Source: DASWED01 sp036394995 | Lineage (GTDB): Bacteria; Actinomycetota; UBA4738; JACQTL01 | Reading direction: 5' to 3' | Assembly (NCBI GenBank): GCA_036394995.1 | Contig: DASWED010000060.1 | Location: 1 to 64,000 of the forward strand | DNA length: 64,000 bases | Position numbers and translations under genes: made by a program | Part shown: positions 32,201 through 39,293 of the stretch, one piece after another | How positions within the stretch are numbered: the stretch's first letter is position 1 | Layout of the letters: every line of letters begins with the position of its first letter | The notes under the pieces: model-generated | Seen by the model: only the letters and a program-made list of their open reading frames with translations | The model's database searches: none | What the model was told of the DNA's origin: nothing

Positions 32201-32320
32201 GTTCGCGTAGACCGGGCCCGCGACCAGCACTCCCACGCTGAAGCCGAGCGTGACGATCATGGCCAGCCCCAGGAGGCGCTGCGCAGCAAGACGCTTCAGC
32301 ACGAATCGGATCATCGCCAT
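29279..32320 (-). CDS. Giant FtsX-domain ABC transporter permease
   Basis: This 1013-residue membrane protein has the layout of fused FtsX-type permeases. There is one N-terminal TM (about 17-38), a large extracellular region, and a cluster of TMs at roughly 275-400 (first FtsX domain). Further helices lie near 420-520, a second large extracellular part at about 530-870, and a final three-helix FtsX domain at about 875-1005 (including AAGGMALIILGVAVALYFTQRRREFEFASLRAMGS). Such proteins export lipids, lipoproteins or peptides, or transmit signals, with MacB-like ATPases. The two ATPase genes follow directly. The substrate is unknown. The ATG at 32320 gives MAMIRFVLKRL; the second Met is also possible. 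Confidence 0.88.
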   Translation of the reverse strand: MAMIRFVLKRLAAQRLLGLAMIVTLGFSVGVLVAGPVYANASREAILSSAIHTAAVTVKNVRVTDFASAGFDYGAADRQLHEAAAALPVSVIRREGTSTVRLVAGPNERSTPLLFRDGGLDQIGTIAGRAPTAPDEVLLERDSADAMGLEIGDTVIAAGAGEVRVALTVTGTYRRVSRPTSDFWYGSQSPFPAPESTEPFPAILTPEGYMQLSGRLGLTSRFVWDVYLDLANTRFAEAESLPGELGALHFASGTPLAGARFQTAIPEVLATVQDRTENLRIPVYLVVFQIGAVALAVLAGVASLALSRQSFELAVLRSRGFTRGKLVGAQAAQVVLTAVLGYPVGLAIGTGLARLATHANGPTPPGTRYIVALSTPAMIAGAIGAVAAVAVLLLLSIPVIRRTIIEERRNLSREARPLLSRVPVELFVFPLGAAAFYEVKTRGFLPVTEKGSLDPLIVFAPTLLIFAASFLALRLLLWTLRALERPIGRTRSLALYLAGRRLGRSPGQSFAISLLLLLTFGLLVVSTSYRATVIRNHEDAAHQELGADHQVAVAAPHQPLPALAGLPSGTTPLIRTDVDLHRTFDLPPTALAIDPGTYATGGWWRADYSTQSEQELLGALSVPDPGVELPDGTDQLRVRFSASLSRGPGSRGLTLAAVTARTDGTVETHELGPLTDVERETTVPVGGARSLLSLVIRQPGSHSPDRLVLEVGVQAIAGGAASPVPVGGWEGLTWRGADARVEARGPDARAVVEPGVGHVAGGIVPPQPPLPALTSRAVAAPGQEFDANVGGQRFRFRSIGNATYFPSAIRDFLVMPLRPILIDTLRVPETGINVNEMWSMGDDPRDDLKGAGFAIRQEKSASTQVEFLSQLPQSLAVGMHFTAAAGGMALIILGVAVALYFTQRRREFEFASLRAMGSKRRTIAAVLLIEQALLIGFAVVAGLGLGFGVLRLMMPYFGKSLGVAIPPPILVLDWQALGVYGLAIAAATVLGVALAIRALLTSSVTSILRGEAE

Positions 32321-32421
32321 GTCGTGAACCGCGCCCGGGGCCGTGGCGCCCGGGCGCTTCGGTGCAACGTTACCGCGACCGGTATACGTGCCACCGACCC
32401 GGCGCCGTTCGCGAGGCCGCC

Positions 32422-32427
32422 TAGAAT
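32422..32427 (+). promoter_or_regulatory. Predicted -10 box for leaderless metG transcript
   Basis: TAGAAT lies 9 bases before the ATG of metG and no Shine-Dalgarno sequence is present, so transcription is predicted to begin at or next to the start codon. The -35 region is weak. Confidence 0.45.
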
Positions 32428-32436
32428 GACCCTCCC

Positions 32437-33969
32437 ATGGGGCGGCCCTTCTACATCACGACGCCGATCTACTACCCGAACGACGTCCCGCACATCGGGC
32501 ACGGGTACACGACGGTGGCCGCGGACTTCATCGCCCGGTACCACCGCCTGCGGGGCGACGACGTCCTGTTCCTCACCGGGACCGACGAGCACGGGCAGAA
32601 CATCCAGCGCCGGGCCAGGGCGAACGGGCAGGACCCCCAGACGTTCGTCGACGAGATGGAGCCGCGGTGGCGTGAGGTGTGGCGCCGGCTGGAGATCTCG
32701 CACGACGACTACATCCGGACCACGGAGCCGCGGCACGCCGCCGCGGTGACCACGCTGCTCCAGGCCGTGCACGACAACGGCCGGGACGACATCTACAAGG
32801 GGACGTACGAGGGCCTGTACTGCGTCTCGTGCGAGGCCTACTACACCGAGGACGAGCTCGTGGACGGGATGTGCCCGATCCACGGCCGCCCGGTGGAGCG
32901 CATGAGCGAGGAGAACTACTTCTTCCGCCTCTCCGCGTACGCCGAACCGTTGCTGGAGCACTACACGGCGAACCCGTCGGCCGTGCAGCCGGAGGTCCGC
33001 CGCAACGAGGTCCTCTCGCTGATCCGGGGGGGCCTGCGGGACTTCTCGATCAGCCGGACGTCGTTCGACTGGGGGATCCCCATCCCGTGGGACCCGAAGC
33101 ACGTCACGTACGTGTGGTTCGACGCCCTGACGAACTACATCACGGCGGCCGGGTACGGGACCGACGAGGAGCGGTTCGCCACGTACTGGCCGGCCCTGCA
33201 CCTCATCGGCAAGGACATCCTCCGGTTCCACGCGGTGTACTGGCCGGCCATGCTCATGGCCGCGGGCGTGGAGCCTCCCCGGCAGGTGTTCGCCCACGGG
33301 TTCCTCACGGTGGGCGGCAAGAAGATGTCGAAGACGAACGCCACCGGCATCCATCCGTTCGAGCTGATCGACCTCGTCGGCGTGGACGCCTACCGGTACT
33401 TCTTCATGCGGGAGATCCAGTTCGGCCAGGACGGGAGCTTCTCCCAGGAGGCGCTCGAGGAGCGGTACCACGCGGACCTGGCGAACGGGCTGGGGAACCT
33501 GGCCAGCCGGGTCCTCGCGATGCTGGCGTCGAACACGGAGGGCGCGGTCCCCGACGCGAACGACCCGGCGGAGGCCGGCAAGTTGCCGGCGCTCGTGGAC
33601 GAGGTGGTGGCCCGCTACGACGAGGCCATGGAGCGGCTGTCCCTGACCCAGGCCCTGGCCGCCGTGTGGGACGTGGTCGGGGAGGCCAACCGGTACCTGG
33701 TGGACCGGGCGCCGTGGGCCCTGGCCAAGGACCCGGGGCGGCGCGGCGAGATGGAGGCCGTCCTGTACGCCTCCGCCGAGGTGCTGCGGATCCTGGCCGT
33801 CCTGACGTTCCCGATCATGCCGGCGGCGGCCGGGAAGCTGTGGGTGCAGCTCGGCATGGAGGAGCCGCTGGAGGTCCAGCGCCTTCCCGAGTCCGCGCGG
33901 TGGGGCGGCCTGAAGCCGGGCGCGCAGACCGCCCGCGGCGAGTCGCTGTTCCCCCGTCTCGAGGCGTAG
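32437..33969 (+). CDS. metG: Methionyl-tRNA synthetase
   Basis: This 510-residue class I aminoacyl-tRNA synthetase charges tRNA-Met. The HIGH motif is HIGH at 19-22 and the KMSKS motif appears as KMSKT at 295-299. A zinc knuckle with C128, C131, C145 and H148 lies in the connective peptide, and WFDAL/TNYITAAG supports methionine specificity. It lacks the C-terminal EMAP/Trbp111-like tRNA-binding extension of longer forms. It heads the conserved run metG-tatD-G5 protein-rsmA-ispE. The first codon appears leaderless, directly after the -10 at 32422-32427. Confidence 0.95.
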   Translation: MGRPFYITTPIYYPNDVPHIGHGYTTVAADFIARYHRLRGDDVLFLTGTDEHGQNIQRRARANGQDPQTFVDEMEPRWREVWRRLEISHDDYIRTTEPRHAAAVTTLLQAVHDNGRDDIYKGTYEGLYCVSCEAYYTEDELVDGMCPIHGRPVERMSEENYFFRLSAYAEPLLEHYTANPSAVQPEVRRNEVLSLIRGGLRDFSISRTSFDWGIPIPWDPKHVTYVWFDALTNYITAAGYGTDEERFATYWPALHLIGKDILRFHAVYWPAMLMAAGVEPPRQVFAHGFLTVGGKKMSKTNATGIHPFELIDLVGVDAYRYFFMREIQFGQDGSFSQEALEERYHADLANGLGNLASRVLAMLASNTEGAVPDANDPAEAGKLPALVDEVVARYDEAMERLSLTQALAAVWDVVGEANRYLVDRAPWALAKDPGRRGEMEAVLYASAEVLRILAVLTFPIMPAAAGKLWVQLGMEEPLEVQRLPESARWGGLKPGAQTARGESLFPRLEA

Positions 33970-33976
33970 GCGAACG

Positions 33977-34768
33977 ATGGGGATAAACCCTCAAGCGTCG
34001 GTGGAGGCGGGTGCCGTGGACACCCACTGCCACCTGTTCCTGCTGGACGGCGAACCTGCATCGGCGGTTGAGGCGGCGCGGCGCGCGGGGGTCAGCCGCA
34101 TGGTCTGTGTGGGGATCGACCCCACGTCGAGCCACCGCTCGGTGGAGCTGGCCGAATCGTTCCGGGGGGTGTTCGCCACGGCCGGCATGCATCCCCACAC
34201 GGCGAGCGATCTCGACGATCCCGCGGGGGCCGACATCGAGGAACTGCTGGCGAACCCGCTCGTCGTCGGGGTGGGGGAGTGCGGCCTCGACTACTACCGG
34301 ATGAAGTCGCCCCGGGAGGACCAGGAGCGCGCGTTCCGGCTGCACGTGAGGTGGGGCCGGGAGCTCGACAAGCCGCTCGTGGTCCACGTCCGGGACGCGT
34401 GGGAGGACGCCGTCCGGATCCTCGACGAGGAGGACGCCGAGCGGGTGGTCCTCCACTGCTTCTCCGGCGACCCCGAGATCGCGGTGGCATGCGGCGACCG
34501 GGGCTGGTTCATGTCGTTCGCCGGCAACGTCACGTACCCGAAGAACGAACACCTCCGGCAGGCCGCCTCCGTGGCACCTGGAGATCGACTGCTGGTCGAG
34601 ACCGACTCCCCGTTCCTCGCCCCGCAGCACCTCCGGGGGCGGGACAACGAGCCGGCGAACGCCATCGCGGTGGTCGAGGAGCTGGCCCGGGTGCGCGCCG
34701 TCCCTGTCCCGGAGATGCTCGCGACCACCACCGCGAATGCCCTGACGGCGTTCCCCGGCCTCCGCTAG
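33977..34768 (+). CDS. tatD: TatD family metal-dependent deoxyribonuclease
   Basis: This 263-residue TIM-barrel hydrolase has the metal-binding DTHCHL near residues 15-20, GMHPH, VVGVGECGLDYY (metal Glu), VVHVRDA, VLHCFSGD and LLVETDSPFLAP near the end. These are all the characteristic TatD motifs. It acts as a 3'-5' exonuclease or D-aminoacyl-type hydrolase in DNA repair. It starts 7 bases after the metG stop and is probably cotranscribed. The N-terminal 14 residues before VDTHCHL are longer than usual; an internal GTG could be the true start. Confidence 0.93.
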   Translation: MGINPQASVEAGAVDTHCHLFLLDGEPASAVEAARRAGVSRMVCVGIDPTSSHRSVELAESFRGVFATAGMHPHTASDLDDPAGADIEELLANPLVVGVGECGLDYYRMKSPREDQERAFRLHVRWGRELDKPLVVHVRDAWEDAVRILDEEDAERVVLHCFSGDPEIAVACGDRGWFMSFAGNVTYPKNEHLRQAASVAPGDRLLVETDSPFLAPQHLRGRDNEPANAIAVVEELARVRAVPVPEMLATTTANALTAFPGLR

Positions 34769-34859
34769 GGCGGCATCGAGGCCCGGCCGACAGGATTTCG
34801 TGGGGCAGTCGGGGTCAGAGCAACCGACTTTACACCGAACTGCCGTTCGATTCTCAAGT

Positions 34860-34889
34860 TTGCAGTGAAGGTTGAGGCCTTGCTAGGGT
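34860..34889 (+). promoter_or_regulatory. Predicted promoter of the G5/RlpA wall protein
   Basis: TTGCAG (34860-34865) and TAGGGT (34884-34889) are separated by 18 bases. Transcription would start near 34896, giving a leader of about 70 nt that ends in the ribosome-site hairpin. Confidence 0.45.
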
Positions 34890-34945
34890 TGCCCGCGTTT
34901 CCACCGATGGAGGCTCTGGTCCGGCTCTGCCGCTTCCCCCCGGGG

Positions 34946-34968
34946 CCTTCCTCCTTCAGGAGGCAAGG
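34946..34968 (+). promoter_or_regulatory. Hairpin sequestering the ribosome binding site of the wall-protein gene
   Basis: CCTTCCTCC (34946-34954), loop TTCA, then GGAGG (34959-34963), one bulged C and AAGG (34965-34968) form a nine-pair stem. It buries the whole Shine-Dalgarno sequence and the first base of the GTG start codon. Translation should be low unless the hairpin is opened, for example by heat, a ribosome, a protein or an upstream RNA partner. The structure is seen directly; control is inference. Confidence 0.5.
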
Positions 34969-36137
34969 TGCGGGTACAACCGAGTCGGGTTCGGCGTCTG
35001 CGGGCCCGGCGCGCCGGACGGCGCGCCGTCGCGGGACTCTTCGCCGTCGCCTCGGTCCTGGCCGCTCGGCCGTCGATGGTGGTGGGGCTGGAGGCCTCCG
35101 CCGTGGCGGTCTCGCCGAGCGCCCCGGCGATCGGGGCCCTGCCGGCCGCGCCTTCCCTCCCCGCACGGCCCGTCGCCGCGACGCATCCGGAAGCGGCCGG
35201 AGCGGATGGGACGACCCTGGCGGCGGAGCGCGCCGCCGCCGTCTCCGGAGTGCCCCCGGTCCGGCTCGAGCTGACCGGGGCCAGCTCCGTGGAGGGGTGG
35301 ACGGTGGAACGCCCACATGGTGTGGGGGTCTGGGTGACGACGAGGCCGGGAGTCCGGGCGCAGGGCGCCCTGAGGCCCCCGGCCGGGGCCGCACCCTCCG
35401 TGATCCCGCTCGGCTGGCTCAGGCTGCACCGGGTACGTCCCGTGACCGTCGTGGTGAAGGGGAAGGACCACGACGTGCTCACCAATGCGGCGACGGTCCG
35501 GCAGCTCCTCTCGGCCATGGGGATCGAGCCGGACGGCAACGATCACGTCGCTCCGTCACTCCAGACCCCCCTTCCCCACGCGTCCCGGGTTCGGTTCGTC
35601 TCGATCGAGTTCCGGTGGATCCGGCACGTGTCGGCGATCCCGTTCGCCGTCCACACCACGATGACCCGGCAGCTCGCGCCGGGGAAGGTCCGGATCGTCC
35701 GGGCGGGCGTCGAGGGCGCCCTCGAGCGGCTGTACCGGATCCGCCTGGTCAACGGCCGCGAGGTGTCGACCGACCTCGTTTCCACGTCGACCGTACGCGA
35801 GCCCGTCGACGGGCTCCGCCAGGTCGGCGCCACACCGCCTCCACCCCCGCCCCCGCCGCCGCCTCCACCCCCGCCCCCGCCGCAACAGCCGAACGGGACG
35901 CACGAACGGGTGGGCGACGCGAGCTGGTACGACCACCCCGGCATCACCGCGGCCAGTCCCTGGCTGCCGTTCGGGACCGAGGTCACGGTCCGCAACCTCG
36001 AGAACGGGAAGACGGTGACCGTGGTAATCAACGACCGTGGACCGTTCGGCGGACGCATCATCGACCTCTCGCGGGAGGCGTTCTCCCGCATCGCGCCGCT
36101 CTCCCAGGGCGTCTGCCGCGTCCGGATCACCTGGTAG
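34968..36137 (+). CDS. Exported DUF348-G5-polyproline-RlpA (DPBB) cell wall protein
   Basis: This 389-residue secreted protein sits at the place of rpfB in actinobacterial genomes. A basic N-terminus (RRLRARRAGRRAV) precedes a signal segment at about 19-40. An Ala/Pro-rich spacer follows, then one DUF348 domain (about 152-205) and a G5 domain (about 215-288). After these come a run of 16 prolines (290-305) and a C-terminal double-psi beta-barrel of the RlpA type (about 315-389, with VGDASWYD, LPFGTEVTVRNL, INDRGPFGGRIIDLS). RpfB would end in a lysozyme-like resuscitation domain. Here an RlpA-like domain, which binds or cuts glycan strands lacking peptides, replaces it. The family catalytic Asp is kept in NDRGPF. 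The GTG start is hidden in a hairpin. Confidence 0.85.
   Translation: MRVQPSRVRRLRARRAGRRAVAGLFAVASVLAARPSMVVGLEASAVAVSPSAPAIGALPAAPSLPARPVAATHPEAAGADGTTLAAERAAAVSGVPPVRLELTGASSVEGWTVERPHGVGVWVTTRPGVRAQGALRPPAGAAPSVIPLGWLRLHRVRPVTVVVKGKDHDVLTNAATVRQLLSAMGIEPDGNDHVAPSLQTPLPHASRVRFVSIEFRWIRHVSAIPFAVHTTMTRQLAPGKVRIVRAGVEGALERLYRIRLVNGREVSTDLVSTSTVREPVDGLRQVGATPPPPPPPPPPPPPPPPQQPNGTHERVGDASWYDHPGITAASPWLPFGTEVTVRNLENGKTVTVVINDRGPFGGRIIDLSREAFSRIAPLSQGVCRVRITW
35835..35882 (+). repeat. Perfect 24-bp tandem duplication encoding the proline run
   Basis: Two identical 24-bp units (35835-35858 and 35859-35882), each encoding eight prolines, make up the polyproline linker of the wall protein. The identity includes synonymous positions, so the duplication looks recent or slippage-prone, and linker length may vary between strains. 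Confidence 0.85.
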
Positions 36138-36156
36138 CGCGAGGTCCGGCCCCGGC

Positions 36157-37002
36157 GTGCCCGGCGGGTCGCTCGGCGGGAGCGCCCTGCGGGATCTGGC
36201 CGCCCGCCACGGGATCCGACCCTCGAAGGCCCTCGGCCAGAACTTCCTGACCGACCCGAACCTGGCCCGGGCCATCGTGTCCGACGCGGGGGTCCGGCCC
36301 GGGGACCGGGTGGTGGAGGTCGGCGCAGGCCTCGGGTCGCTGACCCGGGCGCTGGCCGAGGCGGGCGCCGAGGTCGTCGCCGTGGAGGCCGATCGCGCCA
36401 TCATCCCTGCTTTGAGGGAATCCGTGGGAGAGCTCCCCGCGGTCCGCGTGGTGCACGCCGACGCCCTCCGGATCGACTGGGCCGCCGCACTCCCCGGGGG
36501 GCCGTGGCGGATGGTGTCGAACCTGCCGTACAACGTTGCCGTGCCCGTGCTGTTCCGGATGCTCGACGGTGCCCCTCAGGTGACGGACTACCTGGTGATG
36601 GTCCAGCGCGAGGTCGGGCAGCGGCTGGCGGCGGAGCCCGGGTCCGAGGCGTACGGCGCGGCCAGCGCGCGGCTCGCCTACCTGGCCGACGTGGCGATGG
36701 TCCGCCGCGTGCCGGCTTCGGTGTTCTGGCCGGCGCCTTCCGTGGAGTCGGTGCTGGTTCGGATCACGCCTCGCCGCCCGCCGGTGGCCGCGCCACGTGA
36801 GGCCCTGTTCCGGGTGATCGAGGCGGGTTTCGCCCAGCGCCGGAAGACCATGCGGAACGCACTGGTGCGCCTGGGGCTGGGCCCGGCCGACGCGGAGGCG
36901 GCCCTCCGGGGATGCGGGCTCGATCCGAACGTCCGGGCCGAGGAGCTCGGCCTCGAGGCGTTCGATTGCCTGGCCCGGGCCGCGGGGGGCCGCGATGGCT
37001 GA
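36157..37002 (+). CDS. rsmA: 16S rRNA (adenine1518/1519-N6)-dimethyltransferase
   Basis: This 281-residue KsgA/RsmA methyltransferase dimethylates two adenines near the 3' end of 16S rRNA. Motif X/I region KALGQNFLTDPNLARAI is followed by the SAM-binding VVEVGAGLGSLT (GxGxG at 56-60), VEADR, and the catalytic NLPYNVAVPVLF. GFAQRRKTMRNAL is conserved near the C-terminus. The GTG at 36157, 19 bases after the wall-protein stop, gives the normal family length; longer in-frame starts would overlap that gene. The stop overlaps the start of ispE by 8 bases. Confidence 0.93.
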   Translation: MPGGSLGGSALRDLAARHGIRPSKALGQNFLTDPNLARAIVSDAGVRPGDRVVEVGAGLGSLTRALAEAGAEVVAVEADRAIIPALRESVGELPAVRVVHADALRIDWAAALPGGPWRMVSNLPYNVAVPVLFRMLDGAPQVTDYLVMVQREVGQRLAAEPGSEAYGAASARLAYLADVAMVRRVPASVFWPAPSVESVLVRITPRRPPVAAPREALFRVIEAGFAQRRKTMRNALVRLGLGPADAEAALRGCGLDPNVRAEELGLEAFDCLARAAGGRDG

Positions 37003-37915
37003 GCTGCGCGACGCCGGTCCCGGTGGTCCCGTGGAGCGCGACGAGGTCGCGCTCCCGGCCCACGCGAAGATCAACGTGTTCCTCCGTGTGCTCGGCCGGC
37101 GGGACGACGGGTACCACGACCTCGAGAGCCTGATCCTGCCCGTCTCACTGAGCGACGACGTCGTGGTCCGGCGGCAGCCGCACGTCTCGGCATCGGTCCG
37201 GCTCCCCGACGGCCGCCCGCTCCTGCTGTCCGATCCCATGGCGAACCTGGCGCTGCGGGCGGCCGCCGAGTGGTACGAGGCTCGGCCCGGGAAGGAGGAG
37301 GGCGCGTCGGTCGAGGTGGAGAAGCGGATCCCGGTGGCCTCCGGGCTGGGCGGCGGGAGCGCCGACGCCGCCACCACGTTGCGAGCGCTGAACGAGCTGT
37401 GGGGCCGGCCGTTCGGGGCCCCCGAGCTTGCCGGGATCGGCGCGCGGCTCGGATCCGACGTCCCGGCCCTGCTGGACGGCGGGCCGGTCCTGGTCGGCGG
37501 GCGGGGGGAGATCGTGGAGCCGGTGGTGGTCGCGCCGATGTGGTGGGTGCTGCTGCCGCAGCCCTTCGGGGTCCGGAGCGCAGAGGCGTACGCGTGGTGG
37601 GACGAGGAGCCGGGGAGCTCCGACCGCGACGTGGCGGCGGTGCTGGAGGCCGCCCGGGGCGGGCGGGTGGAGCGACTGGCCCGGCTTCTGTTCAACGACC
37701 TCCAGGCCCCGGTGGCCCGCCGCCACGCCCAGGTCCAGGTGGCCGTGGAGCGGCTGCTCGACGCGGGAGCGCTCGGCGCCGCGATGTCCGGCAGCGGACC
37801 GACCGTGGCCGGCCTGGTGGCGAACGAGGAGGACGCCCGCCGCATCGAGGACCGCGTCCCCGGCGCCATCGCCGTGACGTCGCCACCGCCTCGCGTCCCC
37901 TCCGGTCCCGCATAA
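36995..37915 (+). CDS. ispE: 4-diphosphocytidyl-2-C-methyl-D-erythritol kinase
   Basis: This 306-residue GHMP kinase of the non-mevalonate (MEP) isoprenoid pathway phosphorylates CDP-methylerythritol. Motifs are AKINVFLRVLGRRDDGYHDLES at 24-45, the ATP-binding PVASGLGGGSADAA at 113-126 and the C-terminal GAAMSGSGPTVAGLV. The ATG overlaps the rsmA frame, the usual rsmA-ispE coupling in actinobacteria. The product feeds polyprenyl phosphates needed, for example, by Pmt and wall synthesis. Confidence 0.94.
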   Translation: MAELRDAGPGGPVERDEVALPAHAKINVFLRVLGRRDDGYHDLESLILPVSLSDDVVVRRQPHVSASVRLPDGRPLLLSDPMANLALRAAAEWYEARPGKEEGASVEVEKRIPVASGLGGGSADAATTLRALNELWGRPFGAPELAGIGARLGSDVPALLDGGPVLVGGRGEIVEPVVVAPMWWVLLPQPFGVRSAEAYAWWDEEPGSSDRDVAAVLEAARGGRVERLARLLFNDLQAPVARRHAQVQVAVERLLDAGALGAAMSGSGPTVAGLVANEEDARRIEDRVPGAIAVTSPPPRVPSGPA

Positions 37916-37970
37916 TCGCAGTCGCGAGGGCCCGTTCCGACTCGAGGCCTCCGCGAAGCGCCGATCACCC

Positions 37971-38041
37971 TCCGGGGTCGTCTAACGGCAGGACGGGGGC
38001 CTTTGGAGCCCCAGATGGAGGTTCGATTCCTCCCCCCGGAA
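37971..38041 (+). tRNA. tRNA-Gln (anticodon TTG)
   Basis: A full cloverleaf can be drawn. The acceptor stem is TCCGGGG (37971-37977) with CCCCGGA (38034-38040) and discriminator A38041. The anticodon stem is GGGGC/GCCCC (37996-38000 with 38008-38012) with loop CTTTGGA, so the anticodon is TTG at 38003-38005. The T arm is GGAGG-TTCGATT-CCTCC. The 3' CCA is not encoded, the bases after A38041 being CCCCGG. A tRNA-Gln between ispE and glmU is a common actinobacterial arrangement. Confidence 0.95.
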
Positions 38042-38270
38042 CCCCGGCCGTCGCCCGGTGGACGGCCCAACTGAAGCCTCTCAGGTCGGCCTCCTTGGCC
38101 GAACACCGCCACGGTGAGAGAGGATGAACCCCTCTGGAGCGGTCGTCCTCTACCTGGAGGACGTGGCCTTCAACTCGCACAGCGTCTTCATGGCGCTGCG
38201 GTAGTCCGGCCGGGGTGGGCGCTCGTCCGCCCCTGCTTGCCGGACGCGAGCGGTCGGTTGCTCAGGTTGC

Positions 38271-39200
38271 GTGTGGCATCCTGCCGGGGTGCCTCGTACT
38301 CCCTCTCGAACGTTCGTCGTGCTCGCCGTCGTCGCGGTGGTCTGCGTGGCGCTGGCGATGCCTGTCGGCGCGTCGGCGAAGCACCGCCCGAGTCCCGGCC
38401 ATGGGGCTCGCCTGCCCGTCGCGGAGCGTCTCGACAACCTCCGGCTGGATCTCGTCGGTCCGATGTCCCGGATCAGGGCGTACACGGCCCTGTGGCTGGG
38501 GATCCAGGCCCGGGTGAAGGGGGCGCAGGCACGTCTTCGACACGACGACCGCGTGTTGCGACGAGGACCGGGAACGGCCGAGGCGCGCCGGATCCGTGCG
38601 GACGTGCGGCACGAGCAGCGGTTGCTCGATCCGCTGCTCCCGACGTGGCTGCGGACCAAGGCCGAGCTCCACCACGACTGGAACCAGGTCAAGGCGACAA
38701 TCGAGAGGCTGCGCCGCGTGGTCGTGGCCGTGCTGGGCCGGCGTCCCGGGCGGACCGACCCGCACCGGTGGCGTCGCGTGTTCCATCCGAAGCCCAACCC
38801 CGGCCAACGGGCCGGGCTGTTCAAGGCCTGCCCCGTGCTCGGTCCGTTCGCGCTGGTCGACACGTTCGGTGCGCCCCGGCCCGGAGGACGGATCCACGAG
38901 GGCGACGACATGCAGGCGGCTCGTGGAACCCCGATCCTCGCCGCCGTTCCCGGCGTGGTCCGGCGGGTCCCGAACACCCTCGGCGGCAATGCGGTGATCC
39001 TCGACTCGGCCCCCGGCTACATGTACTACGCGCACCTGTCCGCCTACGGTGCCACGGGCCGGGTCCCGGCGGGGACGGTGATCGGCTACGTCGGCGACAC
39101 CGGGGACGCCCGCGGGCTCATCCCGCACCTGCACTTCGAGTTCCACCCCGGCGGCGGCGACGCCGTGGATCCGTTCGCGGCGCTCCAGCGCGTGTGCTGA
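38271..39200 (+). CDS. Exported M23-family peptidase (LytM/EnvC-like)
   Basis: This 309-residue secreted protein has a signal sequence at about 14-36 (FVVLAVVAVVCVALAMPVGASA) and a basic helical, probably coiled-coil region at about 50-155. A C-terminal M23 (LytM) zinc peptidase domain covers about 195-305. The metal-binding residues are intact: H209-x3-D213 (IHEGDD) and HLH at 286-288, with H255 in YYAHLS. It should cleave peptidoglycan cross-bridges or activate amidases. The start is GTG at 38271 or 38289, both with weak ribosome sites. The 229 bases between the tRNA and this gene hold no recognised gene. Confidence 0.87.
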   Translation: MWHPAGVPRTPSRTFVVLAVVAVVCVALAMPVGASAKHRPSPGHGARLPVAERLDNLRLDLVGPMSRIRAYTALWLGIQARVKGAQARLRHDDRVLRRGPGTAEARRIRADVRHEQRLLDPLLPTWLRTKAELHHDWNQVKATIERLRRVVVAVLGRRPGRTDPHRWRRVFHPKPNPGQRAGLFKACPVLGPFALVDTFGAPRPGGRIHEGDDMQAARGTPILAAVPGVVRRVPNTLGGNAVILDSAPGYMYYAHLSAYGATGRVPAGTVIGYVGDTGDARGLIPHLHFEFHPGGGDAVDPFAALQRVC

Positions 39201-39235
39201 ATCGGCGTTCGAGCCGTCGCCACTGGGCCGCGATG

Positions 39236-39265
39236 TTGCGGCGACCTGCCCCGGCCGGGTACAAC
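39236..39265 (+). promoter_or_regulatory. Predicted glmU promoter
   Basis: TTGCGG (39236-39241) and TACAAC (39260-39265) are 18 bases apart. The GTG start follows 28 bases after the -10, with GAGG as ribosome binding site. Confidence 0.45.
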
Positions 39266-39293
39266 ACACCCACCCCCTGAACCCGAGGACCGA

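Noticed and set aside
35543..36130. Leftward frame with a long glycine run opposite the wall-protein gene
   Set aside because: The glycine run is the antisense of the polyproline codons; there is no independent start signal.
37965..38180. Leftward 71-residue frame overlapping tRNA-Gln
   Set aside because: It is antisense to the tRNA, has no ribosome site and its sequence is explained by the tRNA and flanking DNA.
38042..38270. Possible riboswitch between tRNA-Gln and the M23 peptidase gene
   Set aside because: The stretch is GC-rich with short pairings, and wall hydrolase genes can have c-di-AMP riboswitches. I could not find the conserved segments of that or any other riboswitch class, and there is no strong long stem.
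39200..39293. Mobile element or prophage boundary between ispE/tRNA-Gln and glmU
   Set aside because: tRNA genes are common integration sites, but the M23 gene is chromosomal in character, and I found no integrase, no duplicated tRNA 3' end and no direct repeats flanking it.
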